Assembly: GCF_003313325.1 (NCBI RefSeq)
Contig: NZ_QMHQ01000004.1
Coordinates: forward strand, 124,001-188,000
DNA: 64,000 bases
Origin: Pedobacter namyangjuensis
GTDB lineage: Bacteria > Bacteroidota > Bacteroidia > Sphingobacteriales > Sphingobacteriaceae
Direction of reading: 5' to 3'
Position numbers and translations under genes: made by a program. The notes beneath the pieces are model-generated. The model was given only the letters and a program-made list of their open reading frames with translations, ran no database searches and was not told where the DNA came from. Positions 8,563 through 16,776 of the stretch are shown here, in pieces; position 1 is the stretch's first letter, and the number at the start of each line of letters is the position of its first letter.

Positions 8563-10194
8563 ATGAAACAATTTGTCCTTTTAGTTTTGCTTGCTCTTAC
8601 TTTTGGCGCCTGCACCAAAAAAAGTGCCGACCTGATTGTATATAACGCAAAAGTTTATACCGTTAATGATAATTTTGACATGGCCGAAGCCATTGCTATT
8701 AAAGACGGTAAAATTTTAAGCGTTGGCAATAGTGCTGATTTACGAAAAGAGTATAGTTCCAGTGAAGAATTAGATGCCCAAGGCAAGGCAATTTATCCTG
8801 GGTTTATCGACGCACATGCCCACTTTTTCGGCTACGGAGAAAGTTTGCAAAGCGCAAACTTAACAAACACTAAAAGCTGGGATGAAGTAATCGCCAAGGT
8901 AAAGGAATTTGCAAAAACACATCCAGATGGTTGGTTAACGGGCAGAGGTTGGGACCAAAATGATTGGCCCGACAAACAGTTTCCGAGCAAAGAGAAATTA
9001 GATCAATTGTTTCCTAATAGACCGGTTTTATTAACCCGAATAGACGGACATGCAGCGGTTGCAAATCAAGCTGCCCTAAACCAAGCCGGAATTAGTAAAT
9101 CTTTTAGTTTAACCGGAGGTGATATTGTTGATGTAGATGGAAAATTAACGGGCTTGTTAATTGATAATGCCGTTGCTCTGGTAGCAAATAAAATTCCGTC
9201 AGCCGATGAGAAAAAAGCCAGAAAAATTCTAACTGATGCACAGCGAAATTGTTTCGCCGCTGGCCTAACTACCATAGACGACTGCGGTTTAGACTATGAG
9301 GCGATAGATCTTATCGAAAAAATGCATAAAGACAATACTTTAAAAATGCGTTTGTATGTGATGCTTTCTGACGCTGAAAAGAACTTCGAGTATTTATTTA
9401 GACGTGGCGCAGTTAAAACAGACAGGTTAAACGTAAGAGCATTTAAAGTTTATGCCGATGGCGCTTTAGGGTCGAGAGGTGCTTGCCTAAAACATCCTTA
9501 CAGCGATATGCCAAGCAAATCTGGTTTCTTGCTAAGCGATATTAAGCACTTTGAAGAGGTTGCGGATAAGATAAACAAGCATAACTTTCAGATGTGTACG
9601 CACGCCATAGGCGACTCCGCAAATCGTAGCATTTTAAAAATCTACAATAAAGTTTTAGGTAGTAAAAACGACAAACGGTGGCGCATAGAGCACGCTCAAG
9701 TTGTGTCGCAAAGCGATTTTGATCTTTTTGGAAGCGCAAGTGTAATTCCAACTGTACAACCTACCCATGCAACTTCTGATATGTACTGGGCAACTGAGCG
9801 TTTAGGAACCGAAAGAGTTAAAGGTGCATATGCCTACAAACAATTGCTTGCGCAAAATGGTTGGATACCTTTAGGAACTGATTTCCCTGTTGAACAAATT
9901 AACCCGATGTTTACTTTTTATGCCGCAACAGCTAGAAAAGACAATAAAAACTATCCGGCAGGCGGTTATCAAATGGAAAACGCTTTAACTAAGCAAGAGG
10001 CACTAAGAGGCATGACTATTTGGGCTGCTAAATCCAATTTTGAAGAAAAGGAAAAAGGAAGTTTAGAAGTTGGAAAATTTGCCGACTTCGTAATCTGGGA
10101 AAATGATATAATGACAGGTTCTGATGAACAAATTTTAAAAAACAAGGCACTAAAAACCTTTTTGAATGGAGAGAAAGTATATGAAAAAAAATAG
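8563..10194 (+). CDS. Amidohydrolase family lipoprotein (YtcJ-like, amidohydrolase_3)
   Basis: The 543-residue protein begins with a lipoprotein signal (LALTFGAC, Cys17). A metal-dependent hydrolase TIM barrel follows: FIDAHAHFFGYG (His85, His87), a carbamylated-Lys region near FKVYADGALGSRGA, TAHIxGD-like CTHAIGDSANR, RIEHAQ, and GTDFPVE (catalytic Asp). The terminal beta-sandwich strand pattern GKFADFVIWEND is also typical. Amidohydrolase_3 members hydrolyse amides or ureas at the cell envelope; the substrate is unknown. The stop overlaps the next gene by 14 bp, so the two are translationally coupled. Confidence 0.88.
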   Translation: MKQFVLLVLLALTFGACTKKSADLIVYNAKVYTVNDNFDMAEAIAIKDGKILSVGNSADLRKEYSSSEELDAQGKAIYPGFIDAHAHFFGYGESLQSANLTNTKSWDEVIAKVKEFAKTHPDGWLTGRGWDQNDWPDKQFPSKEKLDQLFPNRPVLLTRIDGHAAVANQAALNQAGISKSFSLTGGDIVDVDGKLTGLLIDNAVALVANKIPSADEKKARKILTDAQRNCFAAGLTTIDDCGLDYEAIDLIEKMHKDNTLKMRLYVMLSDAEKNFEYLFRRGAVKTDRLNVRAFKVYADGALGSRGACLKHPYSDMPSKSGFLLSDIKHFEEVADKINKHNFQMCTHAIGDSANRSILKIYNKVLGSKNDKRWRIEHAQVVSQSDFDLFGSASVIPTVQPTHATSDMYWATERLGTERVKGAYAYKQLLAQNGWIPLGTDFPVEQINPMFTFYAATARKDNKNYPAGGYQMENALTKQEALRGMTIWAAKSNFEEKEKGSLEVGKFADFVIWENDIMTGSDEQILKNKALKTFLNGEKVYEKK

Positions 10195-11998
10195 CCTGGC
10201 GGGCATTTTTACAGTAGGTTTGGCGGTTATTTTTACATTAAGCGCTTGTGCGCAAAGCCATAAACAAGCAGAAGACAGACTGAAAAACATAAATGCAATT
10301 ATAAATAGTTCGGTTCTTTTGAATAACCAGCAAAACCAAATTCCACTAACCAAACTAGCTAGCCAAAAATTTGCTTCGGTTGATTTAGGCTTTGTTTATC
10401 AAAAATCTTTCGACAGCCTTTTAAACAAATATGCGGCGGTAAAAAGCCTGAGCGCTATTAAATACAAAGACTCTACTACGCTAAATGATTTAGAAGACGA
10501 TTTGAAATTTTACAGCACCGTAATTGTTTCAGTAACAGATCAGCTGGCCAAAGAAGGAAAAATTTTAAATTTCATAAGCAACATTGCTAAACACAAACAA
10601 GTTGTTGTGGCTGCCTTCGGCGATGGAAAAAGCTTAAGCTCTTTTGACAATCTTACTAATCCAATTGTTTGGTCGCCAACAGTTTCTGAAGAAGCTGCCA
10701 TGATTTTACCACAATTTATTTTTGGTGGGATTAGCGCTAACGGTACCCTAAGCAAAAATTATTCAGCCAAGTATACCGCAGCATCTGGCTATAAAACCAC
10801 TGCAACCCGGTTCAAGTATACCGTACCGGAAGATGCTGGCGTAAATACAGAAGACTTGCTAGAAATAGATAAAATTGCTGCTGAAGCGATTGCGGGAAAA
10901 GCCTCCCCTGGAATTGTAGTTTTAGTAGCTAAAGATGGTAAAGTAATTTATAACAAAGCTTATGGTTACCACACCTACGATAATTTAGTGAAGGATCAGG
11001 TAACAGATATTTTTGATATGGCTTCGGTTACTAAAACTTCGGCAACTACGCCAACCATTATGCGTTTGGTAGAAGAGAAAAAGCTAAATCTTGATACCAA
11101 CATTGGATTTTATATACCTAAAGCACGCAACACGCCAATGAACAACATTAAAGTTAGAGAAGTAATGTTGCATCAAGCTGGTTTTATCCCATACATTCCA
11201 TTCCACAATTTTGTAAAAGAAGGCGATTATAGCAGAGACTCTTCGGCAGCATTCCCCACAAAAGTTGCTGATAATTACTTTATCAAAAAAGGGTTTTTCA
11301 CGGATTTTATGTGGCCTAAAATGTTAAACTCACCTATCAAAACCCGTGGCAGTTATGTTTACAGTGATATCAGCATGTATGTAATGAAAGATATTGCCGA
11401 GCAAATTACTGAAGAACCAATGGCGCAATACATTTTGGATAATTTCTATACTCCATTGGGTATGCAAACTGCAGGTTATTTACCCAGAAATCGCTTTGCG
11501 AGAGAAAGAATCGTGCCAACGGAAGATGATAAAGCATTTAGAAAAACGCTATTGGAAGGCTACGTACACGATCAAGGCGCTGCATTAGCTGGTGGAGTTG
11601 CCGGACACGCAGGTTTATTTGCTAGCGCAAACGACATTGCCATTTACAACCAACTTTTATTAAATAGAGGTACTTATGGTGGAGAACAATATTTTAAACC
11701 AGAAACGGTTGATATGTTTACCAACAAACAATCTAATGTAAGCAGAAGAGGTTTAGGCTTTGACAGGCACGACGCCGATTTGACTAAAAAATATCCTTCG
11801 CAATTGGCTTCTTCTTCTACTTATGGGCATACTGGCTATACCGGTATCGGATCTTGGGTAGACCCTGCAAGAGGGTTGGTTTACATTTTTCTATCAAATC
11901 GTGTACACCCAAGTGTTAGCGAACAATTAGGCAAACTTAACATCAGACCTCGAATTCAGGATGCAATTAACAGAGCGATAGATAAAGGGAAGAAATAA
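10181..11998 (+). CDS. Serine hydrolase (beta-lactamase family) with a GH3 C-terminal-like N-terminal domain
   Basis: The start is the ATG at 10181, behind GGAGAG at 10168-10173, giving 605 residues with a lipobox LSAC (Cys23). Residues 220-600 are a class C/esterase-type domain: SVTK (282-285, nucleophile Ser and Lys), YSD (394-396, in place of YxN) and HTG (550-552). Residues 30-200 resemble the C-terminal alpha/beta domain of GH3 glycosidases (SSVLLNNQ at the start, later FGGISANGTL). The GH3 catalytic barrel is absent. Larger Bacteroidota proteins fuse complete GH3 to this hydrolase, so this looks like a shortened derivative. Role perhaps in peptidoglycan or muropeptide processing. Confidence 0.8.
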   Translation: MKKNSLAGIFTVGLAVIFTLSACAQSHKQAEDRLKNINAIINSSVLLNNQQNQIPLTKLASQKFASVDLGFVYQKSFDSLLNKYAAVKSLSAIKYKDSTTLNDLEDDLKFYSTVIVSVTDQLAKEGKILNFISNIAKHKQVVVAAFGDGKSLSSFDNLTNPIVWSPTVSEEAAMILPQFIFGGISANGTLSKNYSAKYTAASGYKTTATRFKYTVPEDAGVNTEDLLEIDKIAAEAIAGKASPGIVVLVAKDGKVIYNKAYGYHTYDNLVKDQVTDIFDMASVTKTSATTPTIMRLVEEKKLNLDTNIGFYIPKARNTPMNNIKVREVMLHQAGFIPYIPFHNFVKEGDYSRDSSAAFPTKVADNYFIKKGFFTDFMWPKMLNSPIKTRGSYVYSDISMYVMKDIAEQITEEPMAQYILDNFYTPLGMQTAGYLPRNRFARERIVPTEDDKAFRKTLLEGYVHDQGAALAGGVAGHAGLFASANDIAIYNQLLLNRGTYGGEQYFKPETVDMFTNKQSNVSRRGLGFDRHDADLTKKYPSQLASSSTYGHTGYTGIGSWVDPARGLVYIFLSNRVHPSVSEQLGKLNIRPRIQDAINRAIDKGKK

Positions 11999-12020
11999 AA
12001 TTGAATTTAAACTAAGATAG

Positions 12021-12054
12021 GCCGGATGAATGTTTCTCATCCGGCTTAATTTTT
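12021..12054. terminator. Terminator between convergent genes
   Basis: A perfect 9-bp stem, GCCGGATGA (12021-12029) with TCATCCGGC (12037-12045), has a 7-nt loop and a T-rich tail on the plus strand. It ends the serine-hydrolase operon and may also serve the facing gene. Confidence 0.8.
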
Positions 12055-12892
12055 ATACACCAACCTTATAAATAACAGTTTCCAAACTATCACTATCACT
12101 GTCCTCGCAAAGCAGAAATTCTAGTTTTTCTTCTACTTGTCTTAGAAACGAAATTCCTTCGAATTTTTGATGAGCAGATATCTTTTTAGTAAAATCTAAT
12201 TGGAAGTTTTTTAAATCAATTTTACCAAGATAACTTCCTAATATGTCTCCATCATCATAAGTAGAGGTTGTATTTTCCGCAGCTGCGATAAAATAAATCT
12301 GATTTTGATGCAAAACCGCATCTGTAAACGATACTAAAACATTGTTAGTTTTAAGCAAAGCGATTGGAATAAATGATATGGAGGAAGCTTTTGCTAAATC
12401 ATTTCCTTTAATTTTGAAAATGCCATTTTTGTTGGCATCTCCATTACCACGATTAAACAAATACCAATCGCTTTCTGTTGCAACAGCTCCTTCAATATTT
12501 AAGTTCTCCTCATCAATGCCCGTTGATTTTCTGATGTTAGCGTATAAAAACGTTAAATCGTGACGTGTTACTTTTTTAGTCTCCAAATTGTAACAGGCCA
12601 TTAAATTTCTGTTCGGCTTTGAACCAGAACCTAAAATAAAAAGCTGATTTTGATAATGGCAAAGTACTTCAAAGTCGGGCTTTAAATCTTTCGGAATATT
12701 TTCTGACGTATTGAAACCTTTTAGTAGTTCGACTTTGTTAAGTTGTTGCTGAGCTATATTATACTCGTACAAATAAGCGCTATTATCGCCAATAATATAA
12801 AGTAGATTCTCCTTTAAAAAAATTCCGGATGCTGCGCCAACTCCTTTTATTTTTACGAAAACTTCTAGCTCGTTTTTGTTCATTTTAAGCAT
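12053..12892 (-). CDS. Conserved hypothetical protein, propeller-like strand repeats
   Basis: The 279-residue protein has no signal peptide and no membrane segment. It shows repeated strand-turn-strand segments spaced about 40-50 residues apart (LLYIIGDNSAYLYEY; QLFILGSGSKPNR; SDWYLFNRGNGDANK; QIYFIAAAENTT). This suggests a small beta-propeller. The NGDANKNG stretch could bind calcium. I recognise no catalytic motif and cannot name the family with confidence. The start is ATG 12892, and Met4 (12883) is an equally possible start. It stands alone between a terminator and a repeat. Confidence 0.65.
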   Translation of the reverse strand: MLKMNKNELEVFVKIKGVGAASGIFLKENLLYIIGDNSAYLYEYNIAQQQLNKVELLKGFNTSENIPKDLKPDFEVLCHYQNQLFILGSGSKPNRNLMACYNLETKKVTRHDLTFLYANIRKSTGIDEENLNIEGAVATESDWYLFNRGNGDANKNGIFKIKGNDLAKASSISFIPIALLKTNNVLVSFTDAVLHQNQIYFIAAAENTTSTYDDGDILGSYLGKIDLKNFQLDFTKKISAHQKFEGISFLRQVEEKLEFLLCEDSDSDSLETVIYKVGV

Positions 12893-12899
12893 GATATAA

Positions 12900-12927
12900 A
12901 TAAAGCGCCAAAAAAATTAGCGCTTTA
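12900..12927 (-). terminator. Possible terminator hairpin
   Basis: AAAGCGC (12902-12908) pairs with GCGCTTT (12920-12926) around an A/T-rich loop, followed on the minus strand by ATTTATAT. It is weak but correctly placed for the oxygenase transcript. Confidence 0.35.
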
Positions 12928-12941
12928 TGTAGTTTTTGCGT

Positions 12942-13033
12942 TAGGGATAGAAGCGGAAATCCTTTTTGTAAATCCTGAGCCTGCGAACGGATACAAAAAA
13001 ATTGTAGCGAATAGCCCGACCCCTTTTCGGGGT
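12942..13033. repeat. Intergenic palindromic repeat (family 1)
   Basis: It contains GCGGAAATCCTTTTTGT and, further on, ACAAAAAAATTGTAGCG followed by AGCCCGAC. The two arms pair as a long hairpin, and a second small hairpin ACCCC-TTTTC-GGGGT lies at 13019-13033. The same arms recur at 33142-33233, and the TTGTAGCG/CGGG ends recur in five further elements. It does not code. Confidence 0.6.
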
Positions 13034-13078
13034 AACGCCCCAATTATTATAACCTTAACCTATCGGCAGGGAATTATC

Positions 13079-14041
13079 CTACTTTTTCAATCCTATTTCT
13101 CTTAGTCGTTCGTCCAGATACTCGCCGGCAGTCATATCGGTATAAACTTTTGGATGAGCTTCGTCGATTGTAGAAGGCAGGCTTGTTAAATCCATATTAC
13201 TTCTGGGATGTAAGAAAAACGGTACCGAAAAACGAGAAGTTTTCATCAATTCTCTAGGCGGATTTACCACGCGATGTGTAGTAGATTTTAATTTGTTGTT
13301 TGTTAAACGTTGCAACATATCGCCAACGTTAACAACTATATCTGTATGCGCCGCTTTAATTGGCAACCACTCGTTACTACGCGTTAAAACTTCTAAACCA
13401 TCGGCGCTAGCACCAATTAACAAGGTAATTAGGTTAATATCTTCATGTGCACCAGCTCTAACGGCATCACTTGGCAAAGCCTCCGGATTTTCAATTGGGA
13501 AATAATGAATTCCTCTTAAAATCGAATTGCCATTATGAACATGCTTATCAAAATAATCTACTGGAAGTTCAAGGTAAGTTGCAATTGCACGTAAAAGATG
13601 TTTACCATTTTCTTCAAGCTTTGTGTAGATCTCTCTGGTAACCGGATTAAATTCTGGCAGTTCTTCTAAAACTTCATTATCTGGATATTCGCTTTTTATG
13701 GCATCACCATCGGTAACTTCATTGCCAATTTGCCAAAATTCCTTTAAATCGGCTGTTTTTGCCCCTTTAGCAGTTTCTTTGCCTGCACTTGTGTAACCAC
13801 GTTGACCCGCTAATTCTGGTTTTTCGTACTTACGTTTTACCTCTACCGGCAAAGCGAAAGCGGCTTTAATGTTCTCGTATAATTTATCAATCAATTCTTG
13901 ACTTAAACCGTGGTTGGTTATGGTTACAAAACCAGAGTCGTTAAAGGCTCTTCCTAAATCATCAGAAAATTGTTTGCGTTGTTCTTCGTTGCCGTTGATG
14001 TAGTTCCCTAAATCAAGACATGGAATATAAGGTGTAGACAT
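13079..14041 (-). CDS. 2OG-Fe(II) oxygenase, isopenicillin N synthase-like
   Basis: The 320-residue cytosolic protein has both halves of the family. The N-terminal DIOX_N segment carries GFVTITNHG (about 37-45). The C-terminal jelly-roll carries iron ligands His199-x-Asp201 and His256, and Arg270-x-Ser272 (RFSVPFF) for 2-oxoglutarate. All key residues are present, so it should be an active oxidase or hydroxylase. The substrate cannot be told from sequence; similar proteins oxidise amino acids, small metabolites or hormones in other organisms. It is a single gene. Confidence 0.92.
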   Translation of the reverse strand: MSTPYIPCLDLGNYINGNEEQRKQFSDDLGRAFNDSGFVTITNHGLSQELIDKLYENIKAAFALPVEVKRKYEKPELAGQRGYTSAGKETAKGAKTADLKEFWQIGNEVTDGDAIKSEYPDNEVLEELPEFNPVTREIYTKLEENGKHLLRAIATYLELPVDYFDKHVHNGNSILRGIHYFPIENPEALPSDAVRAGAHEDINLITLLIGASADGLEVLTRSNEWLPIKAAHTDIVVNVGDMLQRLTNNKLKSTTHRVVNPPRELMKTSRFSVPFFLHPRSNMDLTSLPSTIDEAHPKVYTDMTAGEYLDERLREIGLKK

Positions 14042-14200
14042 AGCTTATTTTTTAATGTTAGTTAAATTTAAAAAGATTTGTTAACAATTACGGAAATTGA
14101 TAATTTAAGTAAAATAATAAACTAAATTCCAAACCTTTAAGTTATTAACAAAAATCCTGTTACGTTGAATTTAAAGATTAAGACTAAAATTTTTTCAACA

Positions 14201-14225
14201 AAAAAAGGAGCAAATTTGCTCCTTT
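14201..14225 (-). terminator. Rho-independent terminator
   Basis: A near-perfect 11-bp palindrome, AAAGGAGCAAA/TTTGCTCCTTT (14204-14225), is followed on the minus strand by a T run. It lies just after the outer-membrane barrel gene. Confidence 0.75.
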
Positions 14226-14242
14226 CAACATAATTTTCGAGG

Positions 14243-15193
14243 TTACAGCCCTATTTTAATACCAACATTTAAGCCTAAGCCTCCAATGCTAATATAAGAT
14301 CGCAAATCATCGCTTGGTTTGTTTGGGTCATAACCAGCATGACCAGCAACGTTAGACGATGCCGTAAGTCTTTTCTCATAATTAACTTCTCTAACTGCTG
14401 TTGGCAAATCGCTCAATCCTACATTTACCGTACTGCCGTTAGCTAATGTACCAACTGCATTAAAAGCTTTAATTTCTTTACTATCGCTATTTACAGATAC
14501 GTTTCTATATTCAATTTCGCTAAAGAAACTAATGTTGTTTCCTATTGGATAATTAAAACCTGCAGCGCCTATAAAACCTAATGTTGGTTTGGGTTTTATT
14601 CTTTCTGTGCGTGTTGCCTGTACCGCTACAAAGTTTGGATTGATGGTAGAGGCAATAGCACCGGTTCTGTCATCAATCGTAGTATTGATTTCCATAAAAC
14701 CATAAACCGGCAACACTGCACCCATTTTTAGGTAAGGTCTAAATTTATTCTCTGTTGGCAGATGAAAAACAAGCGTAGGTGTAACATCTAAAGCGGTAAC
14801 CTGGCCCACAGCCTTTAAGCCTAAAACTTGGTTAGACGCTACGAACCCGGCTTGTTTAGCCATTGTATTTTTTTCGCTTCTGTAAAAATTAACGCCCATT
14901 TCAAAAGCAACTACGCTGTTAAATCTAAAACCACCGTTTAAACCGGCTCTCCAACCTTGCCCAAAAGAACCCGTTATTGCTTCTTCAGAAATTGTGGTTC
15001 TGGCTCCCGTATTCGGATTAATAGAAAATGAAATATCCCTTGGTTGTAACGGACCTACATTTGGAAATTCTACTGGCGTAACTTTTATAAAGTAACTCCC
15101 TGTTGGCTTAAGATAAAACCCTCTTCCCTCTTGTGCAAAAGAAGCAACTGACGTTCCTGCTAAAAGTATAGCAGCTAATAATAGCTTTTTCAT
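14243..15193 (-). CDS. Outer-membrane beta-barrel protein
   Basis: The 316-residue protein has a signal peptide (MKKLLLAAILLAGTSVASFAQ). Alternating-residue amphipathic strands follow (GWRAGLNGGFRFNSVVAFEMGVNFYRS; FRPYLKMGAVLPVYGFMEI; ISFFSEIEYRNVSV), and it ends with SIGGLGLNVGIKIGL as a closing strand. The layout is that of an OmpA/OmpW-size porin-like barrel. No TonB plug or peptidoglycan-binding domain is present. Its job is unknown. It has its own terminator and stands alone. Confidence 0.8.
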   Translation of the reverse strand: MKKLLLAAILLAGTSVASFAQEGRGFYLKPTGSYFIKVTPVEFPNVGPLQPRDISFSINPNTGARTTISEEAITGSFGQGWRAGLNGGFRFNSVVAFEMGVNFYRSEKNTMAKQAGFVASNQVLGLKAVGQVTALDVTPTLVFHLPTENKFRPYLKMGAVLPVYGFMEINTTIDDRTGAIASTINPNFVAVQATRTERIKPKPTLGFIGAAGFNYPIGNNISFFSEIEYRNVSVNSDSKEIKAFNAVGTLANGSTVNVGLSDLPTAVREVNYEKRLTASSNVAGHAGYDPNKPSDDLRSYISIGGLGLNVGIKIGL

Positions 15194-15348
15194 AATACTG
15201 GTTTTTAATTTTGGCTAAACAACACCTATACTGGCATAGCATATTTTAAAAACACGAAGTAACAAACAAAAGTTTTAATTGTTGAAACATCTATCATTTT
15301 TCCGTCACAATCCTTAAAACGTTTTTAAGTAAATTTTTTGAGCATTAC

Positions 15349-15389
15349 TTTTGCTAACACTGTTAACTTTAATAATGGTGTTAGCAAAA
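15349..15389. promoter_or_regulatory. Putative TetR operator
   Basis: The perfect 12-bp inverted repeat TTTTGCTAACAC (15349-15360) and GTGTTAGCAAAA (15378-15389) has a 17-bp spacer. It ends 2 nt before the TetR start codon at 15392. The position fits autorepression of the TetR-nitroreductase operon. Confidence 0.65.
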
Positions 15390-15391
15390 AT

Positions 15392-15991
15392 ATGGCTATA
15401 AGTTTAAGGCGAGAAGCCCAGAAGAAAGCAATTAGAGAAGCAATATTGGATGCTACCAGAAACATTGTAACCAATGAAGGCTGGCAAGCGGTTTCTATAA
15501 GAAAAATAGCCGATGCAATTGGCTATAGCCTCCCTGTTGTTTACGATTATTTTAAAAGCAAAGATGCTATTCTAGAGGAATTTGTAAAAAATGGATTTGC
15601 GATGCTAACGAAGGAAGTTACACAAGCAAAAAGCAAACTATCTGAACCAACTGCACAATTGGAAGCCATAGGCGATGCCTACTTTAACTTTGCCTTTAAA
15701 CACAGAGAATATTACCAGATGATGTTTGGCTTAGGCATGCCCACCTGCGATAGAGTTAGAGAAGTGGAGGAGATTGGCAACTTTGGCTCTACCATTATTG
15801 GCATTATACAAGGGATGATGACACCACCCGTAATTAAGGAACAAACTATATTAAAATTTCATACTTTTTGGTCTATACTACATGGTTTAACATCAATTAA
15901 CATGGTAAATATTGCAGCTACTCCAAATCAGTTGCAGCAGCAGGTTTTGCAAGATGCGATACAAGGATTTATAAAAAACATTAATAATTAA
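15392..15991 (+). CDS. TetR/AcrR family transcriptional regulator
   Basis: The 199-residue repressor has an N-terminal TetR helix-turn-helix (AVSIRKIADAIGYSLPVVYDYFKSKDAIL, about residues 27-55) and a variable ligand-binding C-terminal domain. The start is taken at ATG 15392, because the upstream in-frame codons lie inside a perfect inverted repeat that is more likely the operator. The nitroreductase gene follows 21 bp downstream, so the pair probably forms a ligand-induced detoxification unit. The inducer is unknown. Confidence 0.88.
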   Translation: MAISLRREAQKKAIREAILDATRNIVTNEGWQAVSIRKIADAIGYSLPVVYDYFKSKDAILEEFVKNGFAMLTKEVTQAKSKLSEPTAQLEAIGDAYFNFAFKHREYYQMMFGLGMPTCDRVREVEEIGNFGSTIIGIIQGMMTPPVIKEQTILKFHTFWSILHGLTSINMVNIAATPNQLQQQVLQDAIQGFIKNINN

Positions 15992-16012
15992 AAAAATAAA
16001 TACAACAATAAA

Positions 16013-16645
16013 ATGAGTTTAATACAAGCACTTAACTGGCGTTATGCCACTAAAAAAATGAATGGTAAAGCCGTTCCGCAAGATAAAGTAGATGCAATTA
16101 TAGAGGCAGCGAGATTAGCACCAACATCGTCTGGTTTACAACCTTACAAAGTTATTGTAATCACCAACCCAGAATTAAAGCAACAACTATTGCCACACAC
16201 TTTTAACCAGCAGCAAATTGTTGATGCATCGCATGTTTTGGTTTTTGCAGCTTGGGACAATTATACAGAAGAGAGAATTAACGAGGTGTTTGACAGAAAT
16301 AATTCTGAACGTGGCCTACCTGCTGACACCGCCGCAGACTACAAAAACATGCTTTTAAGCACTTATCCTCCACGCCCAGCAGAAGTTAATTTTCAGCACA
16401 CTGCCAGACAAGCCTATATTGGTTTTGGTGTAGCTATTGCAGAAGCGGCTTTACAACAAGTAGATGCTACGCCGATGGAAGGATTTGATAACGCTAAATA
16501 TGATGAAATTTTAGGCTTAACCGAGAAAGGTCTAAAAAGCGTAACAGTTTTACCTTTAGGCTATCGCGATGAAGCTGGAGATTGGTTAGTAAACCTTAAA
16601 AAGGTTCGTCAGGCTACTAGCGATTTTGTAATAGAATTCAAATAA
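16013..16645 (+). CDS. Nitroreductase family NAD(P)H-dependent oxidoreductase
   Basis: The 210-residue flavoenzyme is of NfsB/nitroreductase type. It has the N-terminal RYATKKMNGKAVPQ segment, the FMN-binding RLAPTSSGLQPYKVIVI motif (about 34-50), and the mid-domain QAYIGFGVAIAEAALQQVDATPMEGF. The end contains LPLGYRDEAGDW, as in NfsB homologues. These enzymes reduce nitroaromatics, quinones or enals with FMN. It is cotranscribed with the TetR gene and probably repressed by it through the operator at 15349-15389. Confidence 0.93.
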   Translation: MSLIQALNWRYATKKMNGKAVPQDKVDAIIEAARLAPTSSGLQPYKVIVITNPELKQQLLPHTFNQQQIVDASHVLVFAAWDNYTEERINEVFDRNNSERGLPADTAADYKNMLLSTYPPRPAEVNFQHTARQAYIGFGVAIAEAALQQVDATPMEGFDNAKYDEILGLTEKGLKSVTVLPLGYRDEAGDWLVNLKKVRQATSDFVIEFK

Positions 16646-16660
16646 ACTCAATCGATAGAA

Positions 16661-16700
16661 CAAAAAGGGGTGCAAAGAAATTTGTATCCCTTTTTTATTT
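16661..16700 (+). terminator. Rho-independent terminator
   Basis: AAAAGGGGTGCAAA pairs with TTTGTATCCCTTTT with one imperfect pair, followed by T-rich sequence. It ends the TetR-nitroreductase operon. Confidence 0.7.
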
Positions 16701-16776
16701 TGGTTCCTTTTGTAAAAATATGTTAAAGATTGGTCAATATGGCGTCGCATCAATGTATAATCAATATATTAGCAAC

